Source of the DNA: Otis tarda
Lineage: Eukaryota > Chordata > Aves > Otidiformes > Otididae
Direction of reading: 5' to 3'
Length of the DNA: 64,000 bases
NCBI GenBank assembly: GCA_026413225.1
Contig: CM048553.1
Location: forward strand, 137,298,190-137,362,189
Of the stretch, positions 1 through 12,700 are shown piece by piece (the first letter of the stretch is position 1; the number at the start of each line of letters is the position of its first letter). The translations under genes were made by a program, and so were the position numbers. The notes under the pieces were generated by a model, which was not told the origin of the DNA, searched no databases, and saw only the letters and a list, made by a program, of their open reading frames with translations.

Positions 1-3000
1 TTGTTTCTGCCCTCACAATAGTTCACACTGCTTTAGTTTGCTAAACCAGGAAACATTAATTTGAGCAGCCTGGTCAACAACTCTCTTTTTGCTGTTGACT
101 GTTACTACTATCTGTTAACTAACTCCTCTGTATATGGCCGTTTTTCCCTCAAATTAGCTGGCGGGAAACTTTTGTACCTTTAGAGGAACAAAGCAGCAAA
201 CAAAGCTGCCTTAGCTTTATTGAAGTAAGAGTTGGAAAAGACCTGTCAGATCATCAAATTAATCACTTAATTAATTAATCACAGGACTATTGTCTCTATT
301 TCTGTCCCAGCTGTCAGCAACCTGAACACCAGGAAGCATTTTTATTTGATTGCAGATTTGTCTTTTAGCTGCTGTTCCACAACCAGGCTGTGACTCTGGG
401 CAGCTTGAATGCCAAGCAGAGCCAGGGGACAACATACTTCTTGGATTAACTTTGTTGAGAGTTAAAGCCCTCCACAAATACTGAATTCATCTTTTTGAGT
501 TAGAAGAGATAATCCCACAGCACTTTACACTTTCTGCATTAATAATTTTTGCATTCCTCATTTTGACTACAACCTACATTTGAGACTTAGCCAGTTGGAA
601 AGCAGAGAGGGAAGGCATTACTTGCAGAGTGTGAATTCTTGAGAATCAAAAATAGTTGTGCCAGATGCCCACAAACTGTAAAGCCAGAAGTCTTCATGGT
701 GACAAGGTGACTGCTCCCTGCAGCTATGGACTATGTACACTTGAAGTTGTCTCTGCACTCAAGAAGAAAAGAGGATGCAAGTTTGAAGGAATACTTGGAT
801 ATAAGGCTTTTTATTCATCTTCACTGAAAGAGAAGCAATTTAAAGGGAACACAGAGTTCACTTTGCAGCACACAAACTGTGGGCAAACAATAAAAAACTG
901 CTCAAGTCTTTGGTTTACGTAGGTCAGGCACTCCAAATGGTAAAACTGACCCGTCATTGCACGTATATTTACATACCTGCAAGAGGTTAGAGAAACCAGC
1001 TCTTCTGATGTACTCATATAATTTTTTTTTTGCCTAAAAGATGGGATAATGTACTTACAAATAATTCAAAAGCAAAAGCACTGAATTAGCCCACTGCATT
1101 CCACTCCCAAATACACTGTCCAGAACATGCACAGCAGTTCAGAGAGCAGCAATTTGGAGGTACAACAAAGAGAAATGTGGTCTGCTGCAGCACCAGCATC
1201 TTACTAATCTTTACTACCGTAGCATCTCTGGTACTTAGAGTGTAACAGAGATAAAGTGCAAAAACTTCCATGAGCATTAAGAAAATATGGGGAAATTACT
1301 TATTTTCTGAAAACACTGTTTCCCAGCCATTTTTCAAGATTTACTGCAAGTCTAGCTTCTCTTGTTGCTGGGATTATTTCTGTTACAGTATTTGACATAA
1401 AGAATAATTTATCAGAATTATAATATGCATACATGAGCTCAGTTGTATAACTCCGCATTTGCTGAGCATTATCCTTTGTCGTGCTAATGGAGTTTTTGGC
1501 TTTTCTCTATTTTCATTGTCAAGTCACTCAGCTAAGAGACAGTCACAGCAGTCATTTACAGAGAGCAACTAAGTTACACAGCAGTATGTGTCAAGATGCA
1601 AAGGAACCTATCTAGCGACAGCTGCAAGGGGAATTTCTGTAAGCTGAAAGCAATCAGTTAATAGAAACACAGCCAGCAACTCGAGCAATAACGTTGCAGT
1701 ATCTCTGAGATTTACAGTGACCTATTTTACTTCTGATTATAGTTGCTAAGGGCAGCAGCTCCAACGATATGATGGCACTGATGCTGTCACCTGGTGCTTC
1801 CCAGCCTCAAGGTGCTCCTGGAGTACTTTTCACACCAGGACTGAACAGGTCTGCAGGTCTCTGTGTGAGTTTTGGACACATCTCTTGCTTTGTCCTTTGT
1901 GGAGGACAGCCACTTTCAACATTAATGCTTCCATTATAAGCTACACAAAGAGTTAAGTGACAGTCTGTCTGCGCCTGTCTGAGAGGCGATGACCAGGACA
2001 GGCTGTCCAGATGAGGCTCAGTACCTTCTGGCTTCCCTCTCTGGAGTTGTTTTGCCCTAGACCTTAAAATTCTGCCTTCAGCATGGAAAGGGATTGAGTT
2101 TTGTTCTGAGAGCAGGATAATTCCTGTGCAGTAGTCAGACTGCTGCAAAGTCCCAGCGGTGTCAAGGGTACTACAGTCTTTTTGCCAGGTTGATAGATAA
2201 CGGCTACACAAGTGAGAGCCACCGTCCAACTCCAGGTTAGTCAGAGAGGTACCTAGTCTAGGAGGGGGGCTTCTCCTACTGTTAATAAAGAGAGAGGCAA
2301 ACCTTTCCAGAATGCAATTCAGAAGAGGAGCCAAAATTTAACACATAGAAGTCCGTATCCCTGCCAGTCCCTGCCAGTGGTTCACTTTGTAGAGAAGAAG
2401 TCTACAGTATTTTGCCTTCACTAGCATCTTTGTGTCTGAGGTAACACCAAGTCGTTCTGAGGAGGTGCTGGCCTTTCAAGGGAACGAAAGCAGACCCTTG
2501 TTAGAGTAAGTCTTTGTTTTAACAGCATCCCATGCTTGCTTGGTGTGTTACACTGCCCTGACGTCTGTACATTCACTCCAAAACCAACCTAAATCTGCAT
2601 TGCATCCAAACACACAAGTCTCCAGATATAGTACTTCCACTCATGTCCTCCAGTATTCATAACTATATATGCAGGATGAACATTCAAAACTCTGATCTTG
2701 GCACGCCCCAGACAAGTTCAGAGATGACAAATATAACTTTTGTCACAGATGACACTCTGTTCATGTGGAACAGTTAGAACAGCTGGTGCTGTTTCAGATC
2801 TCGCAGGCAGGGAGTTAAATTACCTACAACTAGACATGGCAAGTGCAACCCCGAAGGTAGATGGCACTGGAGGTTGTGCTGGTGCGACCTGCCTCCCCAC
2901 AGACACAAGGGCTTGCAAGGGGATACCTGGAAGACAGGTTCTAAAGCTGCCCTCTGTAGTGTTTACACTGGGGAAAAACCCTTCCTCTCACTCCCTGCCC

Positions 3001-6000
3001 CTTCAGAGCTGGAACCAAGGTTTCTGGAGCACCTTTTTTGGTTGTTTTTTTTTTATTTTAGGCATCTTGAAAGACTGAAGAAGAGGTGATGAAAATCTTA
3101 TCTATGGAGTTTACTGACCATAAAAAGAACACAAGGACAGAACACAGTGAAATAGATAAACTTTGCTGTAATCGTTTTGAAATATGACTCATACGGGTGG
3201 TTAAAGAAAGGGAAAGCAAAACATATTCATCTTAACATTTAGAGTCTTAGTCTGTTCCCCCCAGTTTCCTTGACAAATCTCCTTGTTCTACCTCATCAGC
3301 TTTAAATATGCACCTGTATAACAACAGTAGCTAAATTCCAGGTGTTGGGCAAAGAAGTTAATATTCTTCCTCAGAGGCAGCCAGTTATTTTTTAATGGTA
3401 TATGTGGGATCATGTTTTTCCCAAAAAGTAATTTCTTTTGTATAGCAAGAATATGAAGATAAGCACTTAGAAATACCTGCACAAACCTATCTTCTGACTT
3501 CCACCTTTTTCCAATTTCCTCATAACTACTCTCCAGGCAGTCAGCAAAAACATCACAGGATTTACACATCCAACAACTCTATAGGCAATGCAAAATGAAT
3601 TGCAACATAGAAGAGAAAAATCTGACAAAGGAAGTAAATAGGACTCTTTGGAAAAAAAAAAAAATCGGACAACAGTTCTTTAAAAAGAGCAAATTTTAAA
3701 AATAAAATAGCAGTATTCTGTGAGAAAAAAAAAAGAACAAGAACTTCTGGAGAAATGAAAGAAAAAATATTTGCTGAAAAATAATTTAAGTTTTGGAGAA
3801 ATGATTAATCACTAACAGGGACCTGGAAAGTGAAGATGGAAGAAACCTAAGAGGTCATCTAGCCTATTTCCCTGATACTCCAATGTTTCAAACTGTCTGA
3901 GCTCTTTCAGCACAAGAACTGCCTTTGAGGTGTACTTCTAAGACTTTCTCTGCTATAGATGATCATGCAAAACACGTGAGCAGAATCAAAGAGACGTCCT
4001 AAACTAAGCTGAAGATTTCATTCCAAGTGAGATTTAACTTATTGTATAATATGTTCCATCAGGCAGGTCAGAATGAATACAGCAATTAAGCAAAGCAATA
4101 TTTAGTCCAATTTTACACCCCATTATTGTGCTAATTACTGTCAATTTGTATAATCCAACACGGACTGCTAGACAGTGACCTTCAGTTTCTCATTTTTGTT
4201 GATCACTGGAAGACCTTGACTGCAAAGGTAAGAAGACATGTTTGTCACTATACAGCTCCCATTTTTCCTTATTTCTTTGAGCTGACAGCAAGTAACTCTG
4301 CCTGGAATAATGAATAGGAATACAATTCATAGAAATGTCAACCAGGTATTGCTTCAGCACATTTCTCTAGCATCAATGTAAAGCATCATGCATTGGAAAT
4401 ATTCTTCTTCACCTTGCTGGATGGCGAAACTAGTTTGAAAGCAAACCTTGAGATTTGACTTACAAAACCTTCACCCTGATACATTTAATTTATTATATTT
4501 TTCTGGAAACAATATATGTACATTAAAGTTCCGAAATAATGGCAATTGCAGAGGAAATGACAAAATGACAAAATAATTATTATTGACAGCTTCCTATCTG
4601 TTCTAATTCTCTGCACATTTTAGGTCTATTTTTCCATTTTGTGGGGATTAATATTTAGAAAATAACTTTAAGCTTTAATTCCACAGAATATAAGCAGCAC
4701 AAACTGTTCTCAAATATGCAGTTATTCTGTCAGGGAATATGTCAATGATGGTTTAAAGTGTAACATTGCCCATATTTATCCATGCAGCAGAAAAGATAAT
4801 GCAGCTACGTAAATACCTGCATAAATATAAATCAGCAGAGACATGAAATTTAGAAAAAATATATTCAGAATCTTAAGAGGAAGATACTCTTCTGTTTCAC
4901 TTGTTGTTTTCCAGTCTTTAATCAAATAATGCATTCCAGAAATCCGTATTAAGTTCTGATTCTGCAAACAGTTGCAATATGTTTAATTTTCGTCGGGTGC
5001 CCTGTCCCACTGGTTAGTTAATTTAATTCCATGTATGATGAAATTGCATGATAGGAAATCCATCTTGCGTAGCGCTCATGCTGCTGTTCTCCCAAGCTCT
5101 GATACTGAAAAAAAAAACAAAACAAGTGCAATGCAGCTTTAAGTCAGCACATTCCCACCGGAGTTCAAGAAAGAAAATACTTTTGCTCTCCTGAGTAAAA
5201 GATAAAGTACTTCAAAAACATTCTTGACTTCTACTCCTATTTTAGATCCCCCAAAGACTTATTCCAGAAGATAAGAAAAGAAGCTATAAGGTCCCTTGTC
5301 TCTCTGGGTGTCCTAAATTGACCAATATACTACAAACCATGAGGAAAATGTATAACACACCTGAAAAGTTCTCTTACAGACTGGAACTGCTTTTACAAGT
5401 TGCACGGTCTGTAGTTTAAAGAAATTGGACCAGAACGATCAGATAAAAATACATCTGTGCTAACATCCTGATTCCAGAAGTGCCAGGAGGCAATGAGCTT
5501 GAACAATGTTTTTCATGGTGTGACATCCATGAACTATTCTAAAGGATGCATGACCTTTAATTAAGAGAAGGCAATTTATGTTTAAATTCACTACACGGAG
5601 GTCCAAAAATTTTCAGTCTGAAAATAAAAAGACTGAAAATCACTACTCTGAAAACATCCGGGCAAAAATGTGTCAATTATAGATTCAGAGTTTGACAGAA
5701 ACAGGGATCTTTGAATTGCTACATGAAAAAAGTTCATGTTTTGACTTAGACCTCGCTCCAATTGTCCATATATTAACATTTTTTTTCTCTTAACTTGTCT
5801 GACTTGCATAGATGCAAATGTATTTGTCACTGAGCTGCCTAATCCCCTGTCTGCTGAAATCTATCATGGTTTTCTCTTGAGCCTTCTTGACTTCCAAAGG
5901 GTTATTCTAAGAGCTAATAAAGGAAGCTGTCATATTCCCCATCCTTATTTGTCCCCTAGATGATGACAAAGCACTGCGGCATTGAGAAAACTCCGTAACA

Positions 6001-6141
6001 CCAGGTTGCTTTGATCTGTAGGCAGAGCTAAAAACTAAATCAAACAAGTTTTGTGATTCCTTTTGTCCCTTCATTGTCACAACTTTACAGAATACATTAT
6101 GAGCATTGAAACTTTTACCTATGCAGAATATTAAGAAAGAT
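1..6141. other. Non-coding AT-rich DNA
   Basis: No gene is supported. The longest open frame is 175 codons on the minus strand (2334-1807), without a recognisable domain. A weak CR1-like stretch lies at about 3838-3900. A/T-homopolymer runs are common. The rest shows nothing I can name. Confidence 0.6.
3838..3900 (-). repeat. Possible old CR1 3' scrap
   Basis: The segment reads GAAACCTAAGAGGTCATCTAG followed by a pyrimidine-rich stretch. It resembles the reverse complement of a CR1 3' end (the ...AGGTCATCTAGTCCA... block). The match is short and degenerate. Confidence 0.35.
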
Positions 6142-6744
6142 TGTACTGGTTTTATCTGGGATGGAGTTAGTTTTCTTCATAGTAGCTTGCACAGTGCTGT
6201 GTTTTGGATTTGTGATAAAAACAGTGTTGATAGCACAGTGACGTTTTACCTATTGCTGAGCAGTGCTTGCGCAGAGTCAAGGCCTTTTCCGCTTCTCATA
6301 CTGACCCCTCCAGAGAGCAGGCTGGGGGTGGGCAAGAGGCTGGGGGAGGACACAACCGTAACAGCTGACCCCACCTGAGCAAAGGGATATCCCACACCAT
6401 ATATGAGGTTGTGCTCAGTAAGAAAAGCTGGGAGAAAGAGGAGTAAGGGGAGACATTTGGTGTTACGGCGCTTTGTCTTCCCAAGTAACCATTATGCGTG
6501 ATGGAGCCCTGCTTTCCTGGAAGTAGCTGAATGAACATCTGCTTGCTGATGGGAAGTAGGGAATTAATTCCTTGTTTTTCTTTCCTTATGTGCACAGTTT
6601 TTGCTTTACCTATTAAACTGTCTTTATCTCAGCCCATCAGTTTTCACACTTTTACCTTTCTGATTCTCACCTCCATCCCACTGCGGGGAGAGTGGGCGAG
6701 TGGCTAAGTGGGGCTTGGCTGCCTACCAGCATTAAACCATGGCA
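6142..6744 (+). mobile_element. Solo LTR of an avian ERVL-like endogenous retrovirus
   Basis: The element begins TGTACTGGTTTTATCTGGG and ends TTAAACCATGGCA, with the expected TG...CA borders. Inside are a CATATATGAGG TATA-like motif near 6400, a segment resembling the conserved CTTTGTCTTCCCAAGTAACC block near 6470-6490, and an ATTAAA poly(A) signal near 6612. This order matches an LTR family I know from passerine and other bird genomes. The flanks AAGAT (6137-6141) and AATAT (6745-6749) agree at four of five positions, compatible with a decayed 5-bp target duplication. No internal gag, pol or env and no second LTR are adjacent, so it is a solo LTR. The family name would need a repeat library. 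Confidence 0.85.
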
Positions 6745-9700
6745 AATATTCATGTTGCAGTAATGCTTGAGCTCCTTCTTCCTCATCCTGGCTAAAAAAA
6801 AAGATACTCCATCCCATACATTTACAGGTATTTCAGCTCCTGACTCACAGTGCAGTTGAATCAGATGTAGGAAACTGGGTACCTTTCAAGAGCCTTGGGC
6901 TCTTACCTCTTCACATACAAAACAATAAAATCTGCTAAGGACACTGGATATTTTCTTAATCGGAATTTTGGTTTCAAAACTTTAAAAATTAATAACAGCA
7001 AGATGGAAACACTTGTTTTGATCTCCAGGTGCAATCATTTAAAAAAACTATCCCTTCTCCCAGGCATTTGGCATATCCATACTGGAAAGCACTCACAGAT
7101 TTTTTTACTTTAAAGCCACCCAAACAATACTTTGTTTCACTGCTTCTTACCAGAAAATCTTCAACATTTATCCTAAAAGCACTGTAATAGCCTTGCCAAA
7201 ATCATGCTGACTGGAGAATGCGAACAGCGAACCTGTACTTGCCGGAGCCTCGCAACAGCAGAACAGAAGAGATTCAGAGCAAGAAAAAGCAATTACAAAG
7301 TTGTATCCTGAAGTAAAAGACCAAAGTCACATGCTTAAAGACTAAACTTACTTGAGAAAAAGTTAGATCACTGACATGGAGAAAATGTGAAATGTCCAAA
7401 GCAGGGTGTTGGATTGGTGCAGTGTGTAAAAATATTCATAGATAAGATTTTTGAGGGACTAGGTCTCATGAGCTTGAAATTAAGATCTGATACGTTGGTT
7501 TAACTCGCAGTGAAAGTTATCTCATGCTTTTAAAAATAATAAACATAAGTTATATGTAAACATAAGATGATTAAAAGGCTTGATACTGATTTAACCTACA
7601 CCAGTTTGAGTCAGAAGTGCTAAAAGTAACCTCAAAAAACAAAAACCCCACCCAAGAACAACAAAAATCCCAGAGTTGGAAATATTGTTGACTTCACTGG
7701 GAAAAGCTCTCACAATACTATCCAAAACAGTATCCAATCTACAGTTAAGATTAAAAAAAACCCCACAAATTGTGAATTTAGATTCAATACCACTTTGATA
7801 GTGGACAGAAAAAGTGCTGAAATTTGAAAAAAAAAAAAAAAAAGAAGCTGACAGTAACAAAAGTTTTATGTCTACTGGTAAATATTAAACAGTGCCAAGA
7901 AAAATTCCCATTTACCAGAATTCAGTGTTCTGTATGCTCAACTATTAGAAAGGCCCCTAACATTATTTTGACCTGGACCGACCAGCACCTTCACAAACAA
8001 CTTACAGGCACATGTCAGGAGTTAGCTTCCATGCTAACTATTCCCTGCAGGCAGCCTGGATGCAATCAGCCTTTTTTGGAGGCTAAACTAGCTTAACAGT
8101 TGGACGTGGGCTATTCTGTGCCAGTTGGTCTTAGTGCTGGAGAACACTCCCAGACATGCTCAGTTTATGAATACCGACATAGCCAAATATTCCAGGTTGT
8201 GGGCACCTGAAGCTAAAATTATTACAAGAATGTCACCTGCAGAGCTTTAGAAGCAGTTGATAAACAACAGCAGCATATGAACCGATGGGCTGTCTGAGCG
8301 ATGGAGGAGTCCTGAGAGACTCTACAAAGTGTTTTCTCCTGCAAGAACAACTTCCTTGCAAACCATATATTTATCTACGATATTTATTTTGTCACTCTAG
8401 CTAAAAGGCAACAGACTAAGACTGTATTGTTAGAAATAGAAGGGAAAAATAAAAATTCTAGAAATGACCAGAAAAGAAATTCAGTACTTATCACACAGAG
8501 GAAAAGCATTACAATCCTCTTGAAAGTGCTTGGAAAAATACTTCTTTTTTTTTGTTAAATAATTATATTACTATTGCTACTCTCCTCATTACATCTGAGA
8601 GCTTTTGTTCCATGTGTGCTTAACTCTTGGGCAATTTCTATCCCTGAGTGAATGGAAAGTCTGAATACACAAAACAGCTGGTCGCCAAGCCAGCAATATA
8701 TCAGCATTAGCCGAGTTTCAGGAAAGCTTGCTATGTTAGGGACACAGGCCTATTTAGAGTAGAGAGTAGTGAAACATAAATAGCACAATGCATTTACTTA
8801 GAACATTAAAGAGTTCCTGCTCGTGATGATGGCAGAGCCTAGTATTGTCTTTCGGCTCGCTGAAGGCCATTAACAGAAAAGACAGAGTTCAGGAATGTAG
8901 GTAGAAATTAAGTTGAATCAGTCAGATGACTGATTCAGACCGGTTCTACTTCCAGGGGCACATTTACCCTGGGCTGTCATCAGGTGAGCCCAGAAACATG
9001 ATCTCATGTCTTTGATACTGGTTAGAAAGTTTGCTTTCCAGATCTTGAAGCTCCAGACAGCAGAGGATGGGATCCATTGGACCAGGGGTGGTTTAGGCCT
9101 TGAATACATCTCAGCCAAGTCACAGCAGGATCCTTCCGTAATCCTGCAGAGACCAGGGAGCTGGGCAGAAACTGCAAGAACAGTTCAGGGTCTGCTTCAT
9201 TTCATCCTGAGGTAGACACCTTTTACAGGATCAGATGAGTTGTACTCTGATTTCCACTGATTCTGCTGGGAACCAAAGCAACCAGACACGTAAAAGTTAG
9301 GTGAGCTCAACCAGAGTAACTGATTTGAGGGTCATTGCAGTGAACCCTCAGGGAATTCACACATACACACAACCGAGTTCAGTGCAACAAGTCAGATACT
9401 AGAGCACACTTTGCACTGCCCAGAAATAACGTAAGGGTTAGGCAGATCCCCTCCTAGCACAGACCTGGTTTAACTGGAACTAACCGAAAGGCCCTGACCT
9501 GCAGTCAGAAAAGGTATTTGACCGGTAGATCAATAATCCCGAGGGCTTCAAGGGTACTCTGTCAGCTGATGCGGGCCCTGGAAAATGCAGGAACCTAAAG
9601 CAGTTTCAGACATTTTAAGAACAAAAATATTCACAGCTTTATGAAGGGTATGCATTTAAGGTAAGAGATTTCTCACATACGAGCATAAAGACATCCCTTT

Positions 9701-12700
9701 TCAGGCACTGGAGTTTGCAATGTAACTACACACAGGTGCTCAGGTAATACCATAACTGGAGCTGACATCCCAAAACAGTCACCTTGCTCTCTATTGACTC
9801 TAGAGGTGGCTGAATCCAATCGATGTCTTGCGGGGATCACTAGTTCAGGCTGGTCAGTCAGATGCTAGCATGGCGTGTATAGAAAGGTCAGAAAAGGGCT
9901 GGAGAGATAATACAGGACTAGGCCTGCATATAGTAACAAATACATCTTGTGCCCGTGAGCATGCATCATGAGCTTTGACTGCAGGAAATCAGGGAGACTG
10001 GGGCAGCCATTTACATTTTTCCTTCATATTCCAGTGGCTATTAAAGACAGCAGCACAACATGAGAGGCAACAGTGCCAGCAACAGATGCGGATTCTGCTT
10101 TAGACACGGCTGATGCTATTATGTGCTTCTTGTGTCACAGCCAAGACACCGAATATTTTAGTTTGCCAAAAGTTAACAAAATGTGGAACTGTGAAACTTC
10201 AAGTTGTCTGAAACATACAGCACTTATTAAATCTGTTTCTGGATTGTCACACAGGAAGGCTGCATAATACTGCAAGGGAAAACAAGCTAGAGAAGGCAGA
10301 TGCCTTAACAGCTACTAATTAGAATGTAATTACCCTTTCAATTACCTTTACTCACCACTCTCAGTCCCCAAGCCAGCTACTGACAGACATCAGCTGCCAG
10401 TGTGGCATCCTCATCTAGCACAAACTGTAGTGAGTGTGAAATCAGATGAGACACTGCTACACCAACACTAGCAGCATGCCTTTCAAACTCTCTGCAGTAG
10501 GAAGGCATGCTGAATATTTCATAGCATACATTTATAGCTAGTGTCTCCTTTTCCAGGCAATACAAATACTGTATTTCTGCAGGATTTCAGTGCTGCATAG
10601 CTGTAAAGAAGTGATTAAATTATACATAGAAACACAAACACAAGACCAAATCACAGCCATGTTGATGAAACGTGGCTTCTCCCATCCTTCTACTTGATTT
10701 CAGTCCCCTGCTGTTACAAGCAATTTTGTCAAATGCATCAATCCCTTCCTTGCTTAAAACCAGAGAAGGTTCCTTGCACACTGAAGAAATGAAACTCCAG
10801 GGAGAGTTTACTACATATTCTAAGGACTTCCAAATCTCCAAAACCCCATCATCTAGAGACCTACATATACCAGGCTATTACTTTTCATAATTCTCACAGT
10901 ACCTAGAGTCCTCCTGCAGCTACCCTCTCCCTTGTAAGTGGGTCTGTAGCTGCTTGCACTGTGAGCACATGCTGTCACAAGCACACAACATAAGCATGTA
11001 AGAAAATGGAAACAATATCTATTTACAAATGAGGAACAAAAGCTGAGAGACACTTCCCCCAAAACACGGGAGACTCAACCTCAGATTTCCTGCGCTCAGG
11101 GCAAAGTCGTTTCTGTGGGTCTGCCCTTCTTTTCCCACAAGTATGGGCTTCTTTGCTTCTAAATAAACATGTCTTAGTTTTGTGTGGACCTGAATTTTTG
11201 AAGCCCACAACACCATGAGACCGCCTGAGACATAAAGAGTTAGTCAGCAGGAGAAAGAGTATCCAAGCGTGGCTTTAACATGACAGTTACCATAGGGGTG
11301 GTGGTACCACTTGGCTGTGATTACAGTGGTTTTGCTGCAGGAGGAAATTGTGCTTGTTTCTTGTCTAGCACACTCAATCAGGCAGCGTACAGATGCCGTA
11401 AGCTTTTTCATGGGTGATTTGACCAGGTTTCACTTTGGATCTGCCTTTTTTCGATCATTTCCTCAGGGTGTGCTCTTAGTCCCTAGAGGAAGGAGTCTAT
11501 ATTCCAGCAGGACAACTGTGGGCACATGAGGTGGCTGAAGGCTGGCGTTGAAATGTTCAGCCTGAAGGGAGTAATAACTGGCAGGGAAAAACGGGGAACT
11601 TTCCAGATAGCAGGAGAGTTTTCTCTCAACCACTCCACAGATGGATAAGGATCTCCTTGCCTGGCAGATCTTTCCTTCAATTTAGATTCATCTACCTCAG
11701 CTTGACTGAGGCCTGCAGGCTCACATGCTACACGGTAATGGAAATTGGTCCTTGTAGGAATACCCCTTTGCTCCTGTAAAGCAAGCGATACACTGGTTTT
11801 CAAAATACAAAAGTTAAGACGTGACAGGTAGCATCTTCAAGCATTCACTCTCTCAACTACATTGCTGAATTACTAAAACAGTCCCCAGCAGGGTCCCTGG
11901 GCCAGCCGGCACTCTCCTAAAAAGCTTCTAAGTTGGGTTTGGGAGTTAGTATGGCTGGATAATTCATCCAGTTTGGGTATTTATCTCCACCCTGTTTAAG
12001 AGGACGGGAAGGTTTAGCTGTATGGACATAGACTGTTGCCCGACACTATGTCTCAGTGCCAGTGAACAGCCTCAGACATAATTTATAAGTATGGTCGCAG
12101 CTTAGCTCTCTGTTAATTATGGCATGTCAACCTACTTGCCAAACTGTACAGCTCCTCTTCAGATAGCTCCAGTGGAAATAAATCATTAGTGGAAGAGATC
12201 AAAGAGGAGAAAACAAACTTTTGCTGTTATTCCCCTCGCTCCTTGCATCCACCACAGACCACATGGTTGCTAAGATCAATAGTCATTTGTTTTCCCGCAC
12301 AAATTCCTCTTTGGAAAGAGGTGGTCAGGGACATTACAAACTGCGGATCAGAACTCCCCCTTCTGACCATGCTAATCGATCTCTCCCATTAATTAGCCAA
12401 ACTTGGTTATCAACATGAGGAAGCTCCTAATAAGACCCAGAGGTTTTTGTTGGTTTTTTTTTTAAGTTCTAAAGAGAGATTATTACTGATGTGCATACAA
12501 ATAGGTCAAGCTAGCAGAATATAAAGCAGTTTTCTATCCCAAAGCATCCCTCTTGAAGAAAAATCATGGTTAGTCTTGCATTGATTTGTTTTCTTATTAT
12601 AGGTAAATTTGGGGTGCATGTGGCAGCTGACCAAATCTTTGCCTTTTCTTCTGCTGCAAGTGAAAAGCCAGGCAAACAGCATTACCAAGGCCAGACAAAC

